Shown here one piece after another: positions 32,681 to 41,327 of a stretch of DNA of 53,967 nt. The stretch is from AP-15 sp035570935 (GTDB lineage Bacteria > Pseudomonadota > Alphaproteobacteria > ATCC43930 > CGMCC-115725), in NCBI GenBank assembly GCA_035570935.1, contig DATMKU010000084.1, forward strand, positions 1 to 53,967, read 5' to 3'. The notes beneath the pieces were generated by a model. The model ran no database searches, was not told where the DNA came from, and saw only the letters and a program-made list of their open reading frames with translations. Positions within the stretch are counted from its first letter, which is position 1; every line of letters begins with the position of its first letter. The position numbers and the translations under genes are program-made.

Positions 32681-35600
32681 TCAGCTGTGCTTGATATCCG
32701 CCAGCAGCTTTACCGCGTTGGGTTTGTCGGCAAAAGCAGCCCCCGAGCCGAGCAGCTTTTCGAGCATGGTTTGAGCATCGGCGGCGCGCCCGGAGCGATT
32801 GAGCGCTACGGCGAGGTGGTATGCGATCGCCGGATCGGCGGGGGCTGAGACATTCGCGGCGGTCAGATAGGTTACCGCTTTGCCGGCATCACCTTCGGCA
32901 AGCAGGATCCACCCCAGGGTATCGTCGATCTGCGCGGCATTCGGTGCTGCCGCCACAGCCCGCTCCGCCAGTTCCCGCGCCTTGTTCAAATCGCCCTTCT
33001 GCTGATAGAGCCAGGCGAGGTTGTTCAAGGTGGCTGGGTCAACCGGGTGCGCGTCGAGTATCTTGGTGTATTGGACGATCGCCGCACTATAATTCTTGTT
33101 TTCGAGATACATCGACGCCAAGGCCGAACCGACGACGTAGTTGGTTGGATCGTTCGTCAGGCGCGCGCTCAACAGCGTCTCGGCCTTGTCGACGCTGCCG
33201 GTGCGGCTATAGAGCCGAGCCAGCGCGGTGATCAAGCCATCGTTTTTCGGCTTGTCCGCAAGGTCGCGTTCGAGCAGTCCAATCGCCTCCTTGCTGCGCC
33301 CCGCCTGATCCAACAGCGCAGCCGACACCAGATCGTAGAGGATGTTGTCGGGGTCGTTCCTGGCGAGGTCGCGCGCTTTGGCCAATCCGGCGTCGACGCC
33401 GCCGATTTCGCCCGCCACCCGGATCAGGTCGGCCTTGATCGTCGGGTTCTGCGGGGCGCGGTTGAGCGCCGCCTGCAATACAGACTGGGCTTCAACATAG
33501 TTTTTCGCCTTGTTCAAGGCGGCGACGTAGCGCGACAGGATGTCCATCGAGTTGGGAGCGAGCTGATAGGCGCGCTTGTATGTGGCCAACCCGCTTTGCA
33601 GGTCGCCGGCGGCAATTTGGGCGCGGGCTTGCACGTCGAGAACCTCGACATTTGACGGGAATTTGGCGGCGAGGCCGTCAGCGGTCGACGTGGCGTTTTT
33701 CCAGTCCTGGCGCACCAGGTAAAGGTTGACGAGCTTGACCCCGGGAGCGGCGTCCTGGGGCGCCGCGGCGTTGGCGCGATTGATCTCGTCGACCGCTTCC
33801 GCCCATTTCTTTTCGGCGATCGAGACGTCGGCGAGGCCAAGCAGCCCAGTAACGTCGCCCGGCTTTTGCGCCAACAAATCGGCGTATACTTTTCTCGCAT
33901 CGGCGGTGCGACCGGTCGCCAAATAAAGCGGCCCGAGCACCACGCTGAGCCCGGCGTCTTTGGGATCGGCTTTCGATCGGCTGGTCAGCACCGCTTCGGC
34001 TTTGCCGAAATGTCCGGTGCGGATGTAGACGCGGGCCAGCGCCACGGCCAGCGCGTCGTCGGTCGGCCGCGCCGCCAGCGCTTTTTCGAGCAGCGCTGTG
34101 GCGTCGTCCCAGCGTCCGGCATCCTCGTAAACCTGGCTTGCTACGATCGGATAGGCGTTATTGTTCGGGTCATCCTTGGCATAGAGATTTGCTCTGGAAA
34201 CCGCGGCGTCGACGCCGTCGAGCTGGGCCGTCACCTGCACGAGGTCGGCCTTCAGCGCGCTGTTCTTGGGGTCGCGATCGATCGCGTCGTTGAGGGTGCC
34301 GCTTGCCTCGCGGTAATCGCCGGCGGAGGCGAGCAAAGCGAGGTAGCGCGCCAGCAGCGGTTTTGAGCCGGGCGCCAACGCGTGCGCCCGCTTGTAGCTT
34401 GCGATGGCGCCGGCGCTGTCGCCAGCCCCGAGCTGGGCCTGCGCCTGCGCCTCGAGGATATTGAGGTCGGAGGGAAATTGGGCGTCGAGCGCGCCCGCCA
34501 CCGCCTTGGCGTCGGCCCAATCCTGCTGCAACTCGTAGACGCGCACCAGCGCCAGCCCCGGCGCCGGGTCGTTGGGAGTGGCAGTCCGCGCGCGATTGAT
34601 GTAATCGATCGCTTCCGGCCACTTCTTTTGGATCACGGCAACGTTCGCCAAGCCGAGCAGAGCGACTTCGTCATCCGATTTTTTCGCTAGCGCTTGCTGA
34701 TACAGTTTCTTGGCATCGTCGACGCGCCCGGCCGACAGGTAAAGCGCCGACAAATCGCTGCTCGCCGGGGCGAAATTCGGGTTTGCCGCGAGCGCGGCGC
34801 GAAACGCGGTTTCCGCCCCCGACACGTCCTTTTGCGCGGCTTTGACCATCCCCGACAGGGTCTGGTAGAGCGGATTGTTGGCGTCGCGCTTGACCAATGC
34901 GGCGGCAACCTGGGCGGCTTGGTCGAGCTCGCCGGCACGCAGTCGCGCCAATACCAGGGTTGGGCCGGCCACCGGGGCACCGGTCTCGGTGTCGAATACC
35001 CGTTCGAGTTCCGCCAGGCCTTCTTTGCCTTGTCCGGCGCCGATCTCCGAGATCGCCATACGCGTCTCGATCGTCGGGTTATGGGGGTCGATCGCGGCCG
35101 CCTTGTTAAATTCCTGAAGCGCCAGTTCGGGCTTGCCGCTGGCCATGTAGGCGTTGCCGAGCAGGGTCAGGGTCTCCGCATCGGCTCCGGGCTTGGCGGC
35201 GACCGGCTCTAAATAGCTGATCGCGCGCCCCGGAGCGCGCTGGCGCAAGGCCGCCGCCGCGGCGAGGCGCACCGCCCGGCGGTCGCCCGGAGCCACCGCC
35301 AGGTACCTGCCGAGGATCGTTTCGGCCTGGGCGTATTCCCCAAGCGCGAATTTGGTCGCGCCCTGCAGGTAATACCCGGCCGGATAACGCGAGAACATTG
35401 GCGACAAGCGATCAAACAGTCGGTCGGCAGCAGCGTATTGCTGCTGTTTGGCGTCTTCGAGGCCGCGCAGGTAATTGCCCATGAAGATGTCGGGATTGGC
35501 TTTAAGAATCGGGTCGAGATCCTCGTCGGCGGCCTTGTATTTGCCCTCGGCGATGTTGAGGCTGGCGCGGCTCAGGAGCACCGCGACATTCTTTGGGTCG

Positions 35601-36289
35601 ATCTTGAGAGCCGCGTCGAAATCGTTCATCGCGGCCTGCGTATCCCCTCGGGAGCGCGCCAATTCCCCCTTCACTTGCAGTGCCTCGCCCGAGCGCGGAT
35701 CGGAAGACAGCACGGCGTCGAGCAGCTTGTTCGCGTCGGCCGGTTTGCTGACCGCCAGCAGCCGCGCCATGGCGATCTTTGGCGCCGCCGCATTCGGATC
35801 GAGCCTGATTGCGTCCTGCATCAGGGTTTGGGCTTTGGCGTTGTCGCGCAGACCTGCCGCCGCCATGCCGAGCGCCCAGCGCACCTGACTTTCCAGAGCG
35901 GCGGGGCGGTTGCCGGGCTGGACCAGGTCGGCAAGATCGGTGAACTTGCCCTGGCGCAGCAAAGCCTGATCGAGAACCGGCAGGTAGTCGGCCTCGGCGC
36001 CATTGTGCTCGCGCGCCGCGCGCGCCTCACGCTCGGCCGAAACCGGATCGCCGAGCTGCAGGTAGACGCGGGCGAGGCGGGAGCGCAGCTTTGCATCGTC
36101 CGGCGCGTCGCGCACCGCGTTTTGCAGCTCGATCGCGGCGGCCCGCAAATTGCCGCTGGCGATGTCCTGGTCGGCCTCTTTTACCGCAGCGGACGGATCG
36201 GCGGCATCGGCCATGGGAGCGGCGGCGATCAGCGCCGCTATGCCAAACGCTGCGCAAAAACCCGAAAAACGGCGGCGCGCCTGAGGCAT
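32681..36289 (-). CDS. prsT: PrsT-type exported TPR-repeat protein, enlarged
   Basis: A 1202-residue exported protein made almost wholly of tetratricopeptide repeats, matching the PEP-CTERM-system TPR protein PrsT. The signal peptide is MPQARRRFSGFCAAFGIAAL followed by IAAAPMADA, with signal-peptidase I cleavage after ADA. Family members are usually called lipoproteins, yet no lipobox Cys is present here. ATG 36289 is preceded by AAGGGA; TTG 36295 is possible. Residues about 509-778 and 779-1050 are homologous blocks (for example LLGLANVAVIQKKWPEAIDYINRA against LLGLADVSIAEKKWAEAVDEINRA), which can account for a length above the roughly 900 residues I expect. Such TPR scaffolds organise exopolysaccharide export. 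It is the last gene of the epsB-prsK-prsR-prsT operon. Confidence 0.88.
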   Translation of the reverse strand: MPQARRRFSGFCAAFGIAALIAAAPMADAADPSAAVKEADQDIASGNLRAAAIELQNAVRDAPDDAKLRSRLARVYLQLGDPVSAEREARAAREHNGAEADYLPVLDQALLRQGKFTDLADLVQPGNRPAALESQVRWALGMAAAGLRDNAKAQTLMQDAIRLDPNAAAPKIAMARLLAVSKPADANKLLDAVLSSDPRSGEALQVKGELARSRGDTQAAMNDFDAALKIDPKNVAVLLSRASLNIAEGKYKAADEDLDPILKANPDIFMGNYLRGLEDAKQQQYAAADRLFDRLSPMFSRYPAGYYLQGATKFALGEYAQAETILGRYLAVAPGDRRAVRLAAAAALRQRAPGRAISYLEPVAAKPGADAETLTLLGNAYMASGKPELALQEFNKAAAIDPHNPTIETRMAISEIGAGQGKEGLAELERVFDTETGAPVAGPTLVLARLRAGELDQAAQVAAALVKRDANNPLYQTLSGMVKAAQKDVSGAETAFRAALAANPNFAPASSDLSALYLSAGRVDDAKKLYQQALAKKSDDEVALLGLANVAVIQKKWPEAIDYINRARTATPNDPAPGLALVRVYELQQDWADAKAVAGALDAQFPSDLNILEAQAQAQLGAGDSAGAIASYKRAHALAPGSKPLLARYLALLASAGDYREASGTLNDAIDRDPKNSALKADLVQVTAQLDGVDAAVSRANLYAKDDPNNNAYPIVASQVYEDAGRWDDATALLEKALAARPTDDALAVALARVYIRTGHFGKAEAVLTSRSKADPKDAGLSVVLGPLYLATGRTADARKVYADLLAQKPGDVTGLLGLADVSIAEKKWAEAVDEINRANAAAPQDAAPGVKLVNLYLVRQDWKNATSTADGLAAKFPSNVEVLDVQARAQIAAGDLQSGLATYKRAYQLAPNSMDILSRYVAALNKAKNYVEAQSVLQAALNRAPQNPTIKADLIRVAGEIGGVDAGLAKARDLARNDPDNILYDLVSAALLDQAGRSKEAIGLLERDLADKPKNDGLITALARLYSRTGSVDKAETLLSARLTNDPTNYVVGSALASMYLENKNYSAAIVQYTKILDAHPVDPATLNNLAWLYQQKGDLNKARELAERAVAAAPNAAQIDDTLGWILLAEGDAGKAVTYLTAANVSAPADPAIAYHLAVALNRSGRAADAQTMLEKLLGSGAAFADKPNAVKLLADIKHS

Positions 36290-36317
36290 TGTCAATCCCT
36301 TCTTCCCTGCCCGGCGT

Positions 36318-37691
36318 TCACCCGTCGACGCCGAGCTGGTGCTGCTGCATCAAATCGTAAAGTGTGGGCCGGCTGATCCCGAGCAATTTGGCCGCTTTCG
36401 ACAGGTTCGCGCCGGCCTGGGTCAACGCCAGCTGGATGACCTCGCGCTCGGCGCGCGCGCGGGCGGCGCGAATATCGAGCGATTTGCCTTCGTCCTCGCC
36501 AGCCGCGAGGTCGAGGTCCGCAGCGGAGACCAGTGGCCCCTCGGTCATCACCACGGCGCGCTTTACCCTGTTCTCGAGCTCGCGCACATTGCCGGGCCAC
36601 GAATAATCCCTGATCGCAGCGAGTGCGGAACCAGCCAGGCCGCGCGCGGTGCGACCATATTCCGCGGCGAAGCGCCGCAAAAAAAAGCTGGCAAGCACGA
36701 TCGCGTCCGCCGGCCGGTCGCGCAGCGCCGGAACCCGCACCGTCACCTCGTTGAGTCGATAGTACAAATCTTCGCGAAAGCGCCCCTCGGCCATCATCCG
36801 GTCGAGGTCCTGATTGGTGGCGCAGACGATCCGTACATCGACCTGAACCGGGCGGCGCCCGCCGATCCGCTCGACGATCTGGTCCTGCAAAAAGCGCAGC
36901 AATTTGACCTGCATCGGCAGCGGCACGTCGCCGATCTCATCGAGAAACAGCGTGCCTTGATGAGCGCCTTCGATCCGTCCGATGTTTTGTCTAAGAGCAC
37001 CGGTGAATGCGCCCTTTTCATGGCCGAACAGCTCGCTTTCGAGCAATGTCTCGGGAATTGCCGCACAATTGATCGGGACAAAGGGGCCGTTCGCCCGCGG
37101 GCTGAGCTTATGGATCGCGTGGGCGAGCAGTTCCTTGCCGGTGCCGCTTTCACCGAGCAACAGAACCGCCACATCCGTCGGCGACAGCTTTTCGATGTTG
37201 CGCAGCACCCGCAGCATCTCCGGACTGGTGGCGATGATGCCGTCGACCGGCGAGCCGGTCGCGGCGTCGGTCAGCCGGCGGTTCTCGGCCTCGAGATCGA
37301 ACATCTGCTCGGCGCGGCCGACGATCATCCGCAGAACCTCGATGTCGATCGGCTTCTGATAGAAATCGTAGGCGCCGAGCGCGATCGCGCGCAGAGCGTG
37401 CTCGCGGGTTTCGTTGCCGGTAGCGATGATCACCTTGGTTGCGGGGGCCAGTTCGCGGATTTCGGACAATGTCGCCAAGCCCTCCGACGCGCCGTCGGGA
37501 TCCGGCGGCAGGCCAAGATCGAGGATCGCAACCGGCACCGGATGCCCGCGCAATAGCGCGATCGCTTCGTGACGGTTGGCGGCGGCTTGCACCTTGTGCT
37601 CGGAGAATGCCCAGCGCAGCTGCCGCAAGAGTCCGCTGTCGTCGTCGACGATCAGCAGCGACTTGGCGGCGGCGGGCGTCGTGACGTTCAT
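36318..37691 (-). CDS. prsR: PrsR-type sigma-54 response regulator
   Basis: A 457-residue NtrC-class regulator. The receiver has LLIVDDDSG, phospho-acceptor Asp58 in AILDLGLPPDPDG and the conserved Lys in YQKPID. The AAA+ domain has Walker A LLGESGTGKEL (180-187), the sigma-54-contact loop EKGAFTGA (227-232) and LDEIGDVPLPMQVKLLR. A Fis-type helix-turn-helix ends the protein (SKAAKLLGISRPTLYDLMQQ). This matches the PEP-CTERM-box response regulator PrsR. Its ATG overlaps the prsK stop by 4 bases (ATGA); a longer open frame to 38060 shadows prsK. It should activate sigma-54 promoters of exopolysaccharide or PEP-CTERM genes when phosphorylated by PrsK; none could be identified in the window. Confidence 0.92.
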   Translation of the reverse strand: MNVTTPAAAKSLLIVDDDSGLLRQLRWAFSEHKVQAAANRHEAIALLRGHPVPVAILDLGLPPDPDGASEGLATLSEIRELAPATKVIIATGNETREHALRAIALGAYDFYQKPIDIEVLRMIVGRAEQMFDLEAENRRLTDAATGSPVDGIIATSPEMLRVLRNIEKLSPTDVAVLLLGESGTGKELLAHAIHKLSPRANGPFVPINCAAIPETLLESELFGHEKGAFTGALRQNIGRIEGAHQGTLFLDEIGDVPLPMQVKLLRFLQDQIVERIGGRRPVQVDVRIVCATNQDLDRMMAEGRFREDLYYRLNEVTVRVPALRDRPADAIVLASFFLRRFAAEYGRTARGLAGSALAAIRDYSWPGNVRELENRVKRAVVMTEGPLVSAADLDLAAGEDEGKSLDIRAARARAEREVIQLALTQAGANLSKAAKLLGISRPTLYDLMQQHQLGVDG

Positions 37692-39649
37692 GCCGCAGCA
37701 GAGGGTCTGGCCGGCTCGCGGTTCTCGACGAGCGGCAGAATGATGCGCATTGTCGTACCCGCCCCTGGCCGCGAGATCACCTCGAGGTCGCCCCCCGCCG
37801 TGCGGATCAGCTCGCGGGTCTGAAACGCGCCGATGCCGTAGCCGCCCGATTTCGTCGACCGGAACGGCAGAAACAACTCGTTGCGGATAAAGGCCTCGTC
37901 CATGCCGATGCCGCGATCGACGACGTCGATCAGAAACCGCCCCGAGCTGCGGCGAGTGCGAACGACGACGCGATCGCCCGCCGCCGACGCGTCGAGTGCG
38001 TTTTGCACGAGATGGGTGAGCGCCGAGCGCAGCCTGTCCGCGGCGAGAGCCACACTGCACCCCTCGGCATCGCTGTCGGTTTCCGCCGCGACCGAGAATT
38101 CCGCCGCCACCGCGGCGACAATCGCGGCGGGGTCAACGGGATGCGGCGCCGCCGCGCCGTCGGCCTTGAGTTGGCTCAGCAGGTGGTTCATCCGCGCCAC
38201 CGAATCCTCGACCGTCTTGAGCATGTCGCGTTGAAACTCGGGGTTGTCGATATAGCGCCGCGCATTGGTCACGATCAGGCCAAGCTGGCTGGCGAGGTTC
38301 TTGATGTCGTGCACGACGAACGCAAAGCGTTTGCTGTATTCGGTCAACAGTTCGGAATCGCGCAGGCCTTTGGTCGAACGCTCTTCGGCGAGATAGCTGG
38401 CGGCTTGGCGGCCGGCGGCGCGCAGCAGGTCGAAAGCCTCCCACTCGAGCGCCACCGGATGCGTCGGCCGATCGAGCACGACGAAGCCAACGATTTCATG
38501 ACGGTGCGACAACGGCACCGCCAGCCAGGCCCGTGGCGAGGCGAAGCCCCAGCCTTCGCTCGCCGGGTCGCTCGGACATTCCTGGATCCACCCGCCGTCG
38601 CGGAACCCGGCGAGAAACAAATCGTCGATCGTCACGGTGGCCCCATGTTCGCTCCGCGCGCGCCACGCTGCGGTGGGGCGGTACCCGACCCCGGGACTCG
38701 CCGACCACAGCATCCCGGCTGGGCTGTCGACGAATTCGGCAAGCGCGCGGATGATCCTTACTTGCAATTCCTCCGCCTGCCGGGGTTCGGAAACGAGATC
38801 GATGAATTTGAGCCATTCGATGCGATAATCGTAGCGATGGGTGAAGAAATTCTTGGAGATCAGAGATTTGAGCCGCTGCCGGAAGCTTCCGGAAGAAAGC
38901 ACCGTGGCCAGCACGACGATGCTGCCGAACAACATCGCCAATTGCAGAACGAGCCCCCAAGCGCCGCCGAACCCGCGCAGCAGCATGGCGACGACGGCGA
39001 CCGCCAGCAGAAAGCAGCCGCTGGCCAACAGGGTCGCCGTATGCAGCACCACTTGGCGAGACACATGGATGTCGACCCGCCATTCGCGATTGCGCGCCAT
39101 CGCCAGCGCCAATAGCGGCGCCATAAAGGCCGCGGCGATGGCGCGGCCGAGCGCCAAACCCGGATCGACACGGCCGAGGGTGATAAAAGCGTCCGAGAAC
39201 AAAAAAAGCTCATAGGCAAAGAGCAAGCCCAGAGCCAGACAGACCGGCCAAACATGCCAGCGCCGCAGCGGATCGGTGTTGCGCCACAGGTTTTCAACCG
39301 TCAGCAGGCCCAAGACGCCAAAGCCGATGCGCATCAGCACCTGCGCGTAAACCTCCCAGGCGCCAAAGCCGACGAGCAGAACGCAAACATCGACCGCGAC
39401 GGCGACGCTGCAGAAGAGCGCCGACGCCGCAAGGTAGCGCCGGCCGAGCGCCGCGCCGTCGCTTGCCCCGGCCGCGACCAGCGAAACCGCGAACATCAGC
39501 CAAGCCGACAGCCGGACACTGTCGAGCACGCCCAAGACAGCGACCGGGACCAATCCCGACGACGCCGTGGCCCCGGCCCATACCGCCGAAGCCAGACAGC
39601 AGCCGATAATCGCGGTGCCGGTCCGGCTCGTCCGCCCGCGCAATATCAT
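37688..39649 (-). CDS. prsK: PrsK-type membrane histidine kinase
   Basis: Sensor kinase of the PEP-CTERM system, 653 residues from ATG 39649. Residues 1-255 contain seven or eight membrane helices. A GAF-like domain spans about 285-420 (LQVRIIRALAEFVDS, WLAVPLSHRHEIVGFVVLD). The H-box is FAFVVHDIKNLASQLG with His447, and the ATPase lobe has LVQNALDAS, DRGIGMD and GGYGIGAF. The ATG at 39649 probably truncates it: the frame continues open 23 codons upstream through a hydrophobic stretch (RIVVETVYSGCALAFILIIG) to a CTG at 39718, which has TAGGA 8 bases before it. The stop overlaps prsR by 4 bases. The identification is strong, the start is not. Confidence 0.88.
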   Translation of the reverse strand: MILRGRTSRTGTAIIGCCLASAVWAGATASSGLVPVAVLGVLDSVRLSAWLMFAVSLVAAGASDGAALGRRYLAASALFCSVAVAVDVCVLLVGFGAWEVYAQVLMRIGFGVLGLLTVENLWRNTDPLRRWHVWPVCLALGLLFAYELFLFSDAFITLGRVDPGLALGRAIAAAFMAPLLALAMARNREWRVDIHVSRQVVLHTATLLASGCFLLAVAVVAMLLRGFGGAWGLVLQLAMLFGSIVVLATVLSSGSFRQRLKSLISKNFFTHRYDYRIEWLKFIDLVSEPRQAEELQVRIIRALAEFVDSPAGMLWSASPGVGYRPTAAWRARSEHGATVTIDDLFLAGFRDGGWIQECPSDPASEGWGFASPRAWLAVPLSHRHEIVGFVVLDRPTHPVALEWEAFDLLRAAGRQAASYLAEERSTKGLRDSELLTEYSKRFAFVVHDIKNLASQLGLIVTNARRYIDNPEFQRDMLKTVEDSVARMNHLLSQLKADGAAAPHPVDPAAIVAAVAAEFSVAAETDSDAEGCSVALAADRLRSALTHLVQNALDASAAGDRVVVRTRRSSGRFLIDVVDRGIGMDEAFIRNELFLPFRSTKSGGYGIGAFQTRELIRTAGGDLEVISRPGAGTTMRIILPLVENREPARPSAAA

Positions 39650-39728
39650 CAGGCCGATGATCAGGATGAACGCCAGCGCGCATCCCGAATAGACCGTTTC
39701 GACGACGATCCTGGCCAGCGTCGTTATC

Positions 39729-41141
39729 CTATCTTGCCCCGTGATTCCAAAAAATCACCCGGGCAGTCTGAAGAAGAATTACAAAATCGAGAAAGATACT
39801 GCGGTTTTTGACATAATAGAGATCGTACGAAAGCTTGCATCGTGCGTCCTCTATCGAGGCGCCGTAAGGGTAGTTGATCTGCGCCCAGCCGGTAATACCC
39901 GGCCGCACCCAGTGCCGCTCGTGATAATAGGGAATGACCGCGGCAAGGTTGGCGACGAAATGGGGGCGCTCCGGGCGCGGACCGACAAAGCTCATATCGC
40001 CGCGCAGCACGTTCAGAATTTGCGTCAGTTCGTCGATCCGCAGCTTGCGGATGACGGCCCCGACGCGGGTGACGCGCGGATCGCCTTTGGCGGCCCATTG
40101 CGGACCGCTTTCCCGTTCGGCATCGGCCTGCATGCTGCGGAATTTGAGGATCGTGAACATACGGCCGCGATAGCCGACGCGTTCCTGGCGATAAAGGATC
40201 GGCCCTGGGCTGTCGAGTTTGATCAAGCAGGCGGTGACCAGCAGCAGCGGCGCCGAAAACACCAGAAGCAAAAGACTGACGACGATGTCGAAAGCGCGCT
40301 TCAGCAATTCGTCAAAGAGGCCGCAGCGAAAGCCGTCGGAATAGAACAGCCAGCTCGGCCGCAGCGCCTCGAGATCGACCGTCCGCGTCTCGCGCTCCCA
40401 AAAATCGAGGAATTCGGTGACGCGGATTCCGGCGAGCTTGCAATGCAGCAGCTGGCGCACCGGCAGGCCGCGCCGGTCGTCGGTGGCGACGATGATCTCG
40501 CTGGCCCCGAGCTGACAGCCGAGATCGGCGAGCGCGTCGGCCCCGGCCTCCGGCCAGTCGACGGCGTTGGCGCTGCTGACAGCACCACGCTCGCCCGGCA
40601 TTCGGATAAACGAGACCGGGACGAAATGTTGGTTTGCCCCGTTTTTGACCAGGTCGGCGATACGCGCCGCCTGGGTGCCGTTGCCGAGGACGGCGATGCG
40701 CCGTTTCAGCAAGCCGCGGCCGAGGGTGATCAGAAAAGCGCCGCGGGTCAGCGAAATGCAGGCGAGCCAGATCAACGTCGCCTTCAGCGGCAGGTTGCTG
40801 TTATCGGGCAGATGCTGAAGCCCCGCTCGCCAATAAGTCGCCGAGGCCAGCACCAGCATCAGCACGAGCACGAAGGCGACGGCGATCTTGCTGAGCAGCG
40901 AGCGGAAATCGACAAAGCTCTGTTCGCCGTAGAGACCGACCGAGACCATGGTCGCGACCGCGGCCACCGACAAGCCCGCGGCAAGCTGGGCCGGGAGGCG
41001 CGTGACGCCAAATACCAGCGGGGTAGTCCCCCCCGACTGAGACAGCATCTGGTAAAATGCGCCAGTGATCAGCAGGGCGTCCAACGACACCAGCAGCACG
41101 ACCGAAACAGGGACAAAATGTCTGAACAGTCTGAGCTGCAT
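39729..41141 (-). CDS. EpsB-type exopolysaccharide sugar transferase (polyprenyl-phosphate priming)
   Basis: A 470-residue polyprenyl glycosylphosphotransferase that loads the first sugar phosphate onto undecaprenyl phosphate at the inner membrane. The N-terminal third has four membrane helices and a short LRLFRHFVPVSVV lead typical of the EpsB group associated with PEP-CTERM systems. A Rossmann-like middle region (RRIAVLGNGTQAARIADLV) follows. The catalytic C-terminal domain has KRAFDIVVSLLLLVFSAPLL, DSPGPILYRQERVGYRG, ILKFRSM, KLRIDELTQILNVLRGDMSF and VGPRPERP. ATG 41141 gives the best family start, though no clear ribosome site; ATG 41222 would add 27 residues. It heads the operon with prsK, prsR and prsT. 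Confidence 0.9.
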   Translation of the reverse strand: MQLRLFRHFVPVSVVLLVSLDALLITGAFYQMLSQSGGTTPLVFGVTRLPAQLAAGLSVAAVATMVSVGLYGEQSFVDFRSLLSKIAVAFVLVLMLVLASATYWRAGLQHLPDNSNLPLKATLIWLACISLTRGAFLITLGRGLLKRRIAVLGNGTQAARIADLVKNGANQHFVPVSFIRMPGERGAVSSANAVDWPEAGADALADLGCQLGASEIIVATDDRRGLPVRQLLHCKLAGIRVTEFLDFWERETRTVDLEALRPSWLFYSDGFRCGLFDELLKRAFDIVVSLLLLVFSAPLLLVTACLIKLDSPGPILYRQERVGYRGRMFTILKFRSMQADAERESGPQWAAKGDPRVTRVGAVIRKLRIDELTQILNVLRGDMSFVGPRPERPHFVANLAAVIPYYHERHWVRPGITGWAQINYPYGASIEDARCKLSYDLYYVKNRSIFLDFVILLQTARVIFWNHGAR

Positions 41142-41327
41142 CACAAATTGAAATTTCGTTAATAACGCCGGTCGTCGTGGCGGGACGGCCCCGTCCGTAG
41201 CGCACGAGTATAATAACCGCAAACGGCGCAGCCGTCCAGTAGAACGCGCTGTCTAGCGGTTTCGACCATTCCGCGAACGATCGGAGCCCGCGGCGACAAG
41301 CCGGTTCTCGGCCGGCACGCGCGCCCG

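Noticed and set aside
41209..41214. Perfect TATAAT on the plus strand
   Set aside because: No minus-35 box at proper spacing and no plus-strand gene for more than 1.2 kb.
41142..41327. Sigma-54 promoter for the epsB-prs operon
   Set aside because: The best candidate has GG-N11-GC rather than GG-N10-GC spacing and lacks the flanking consensus.
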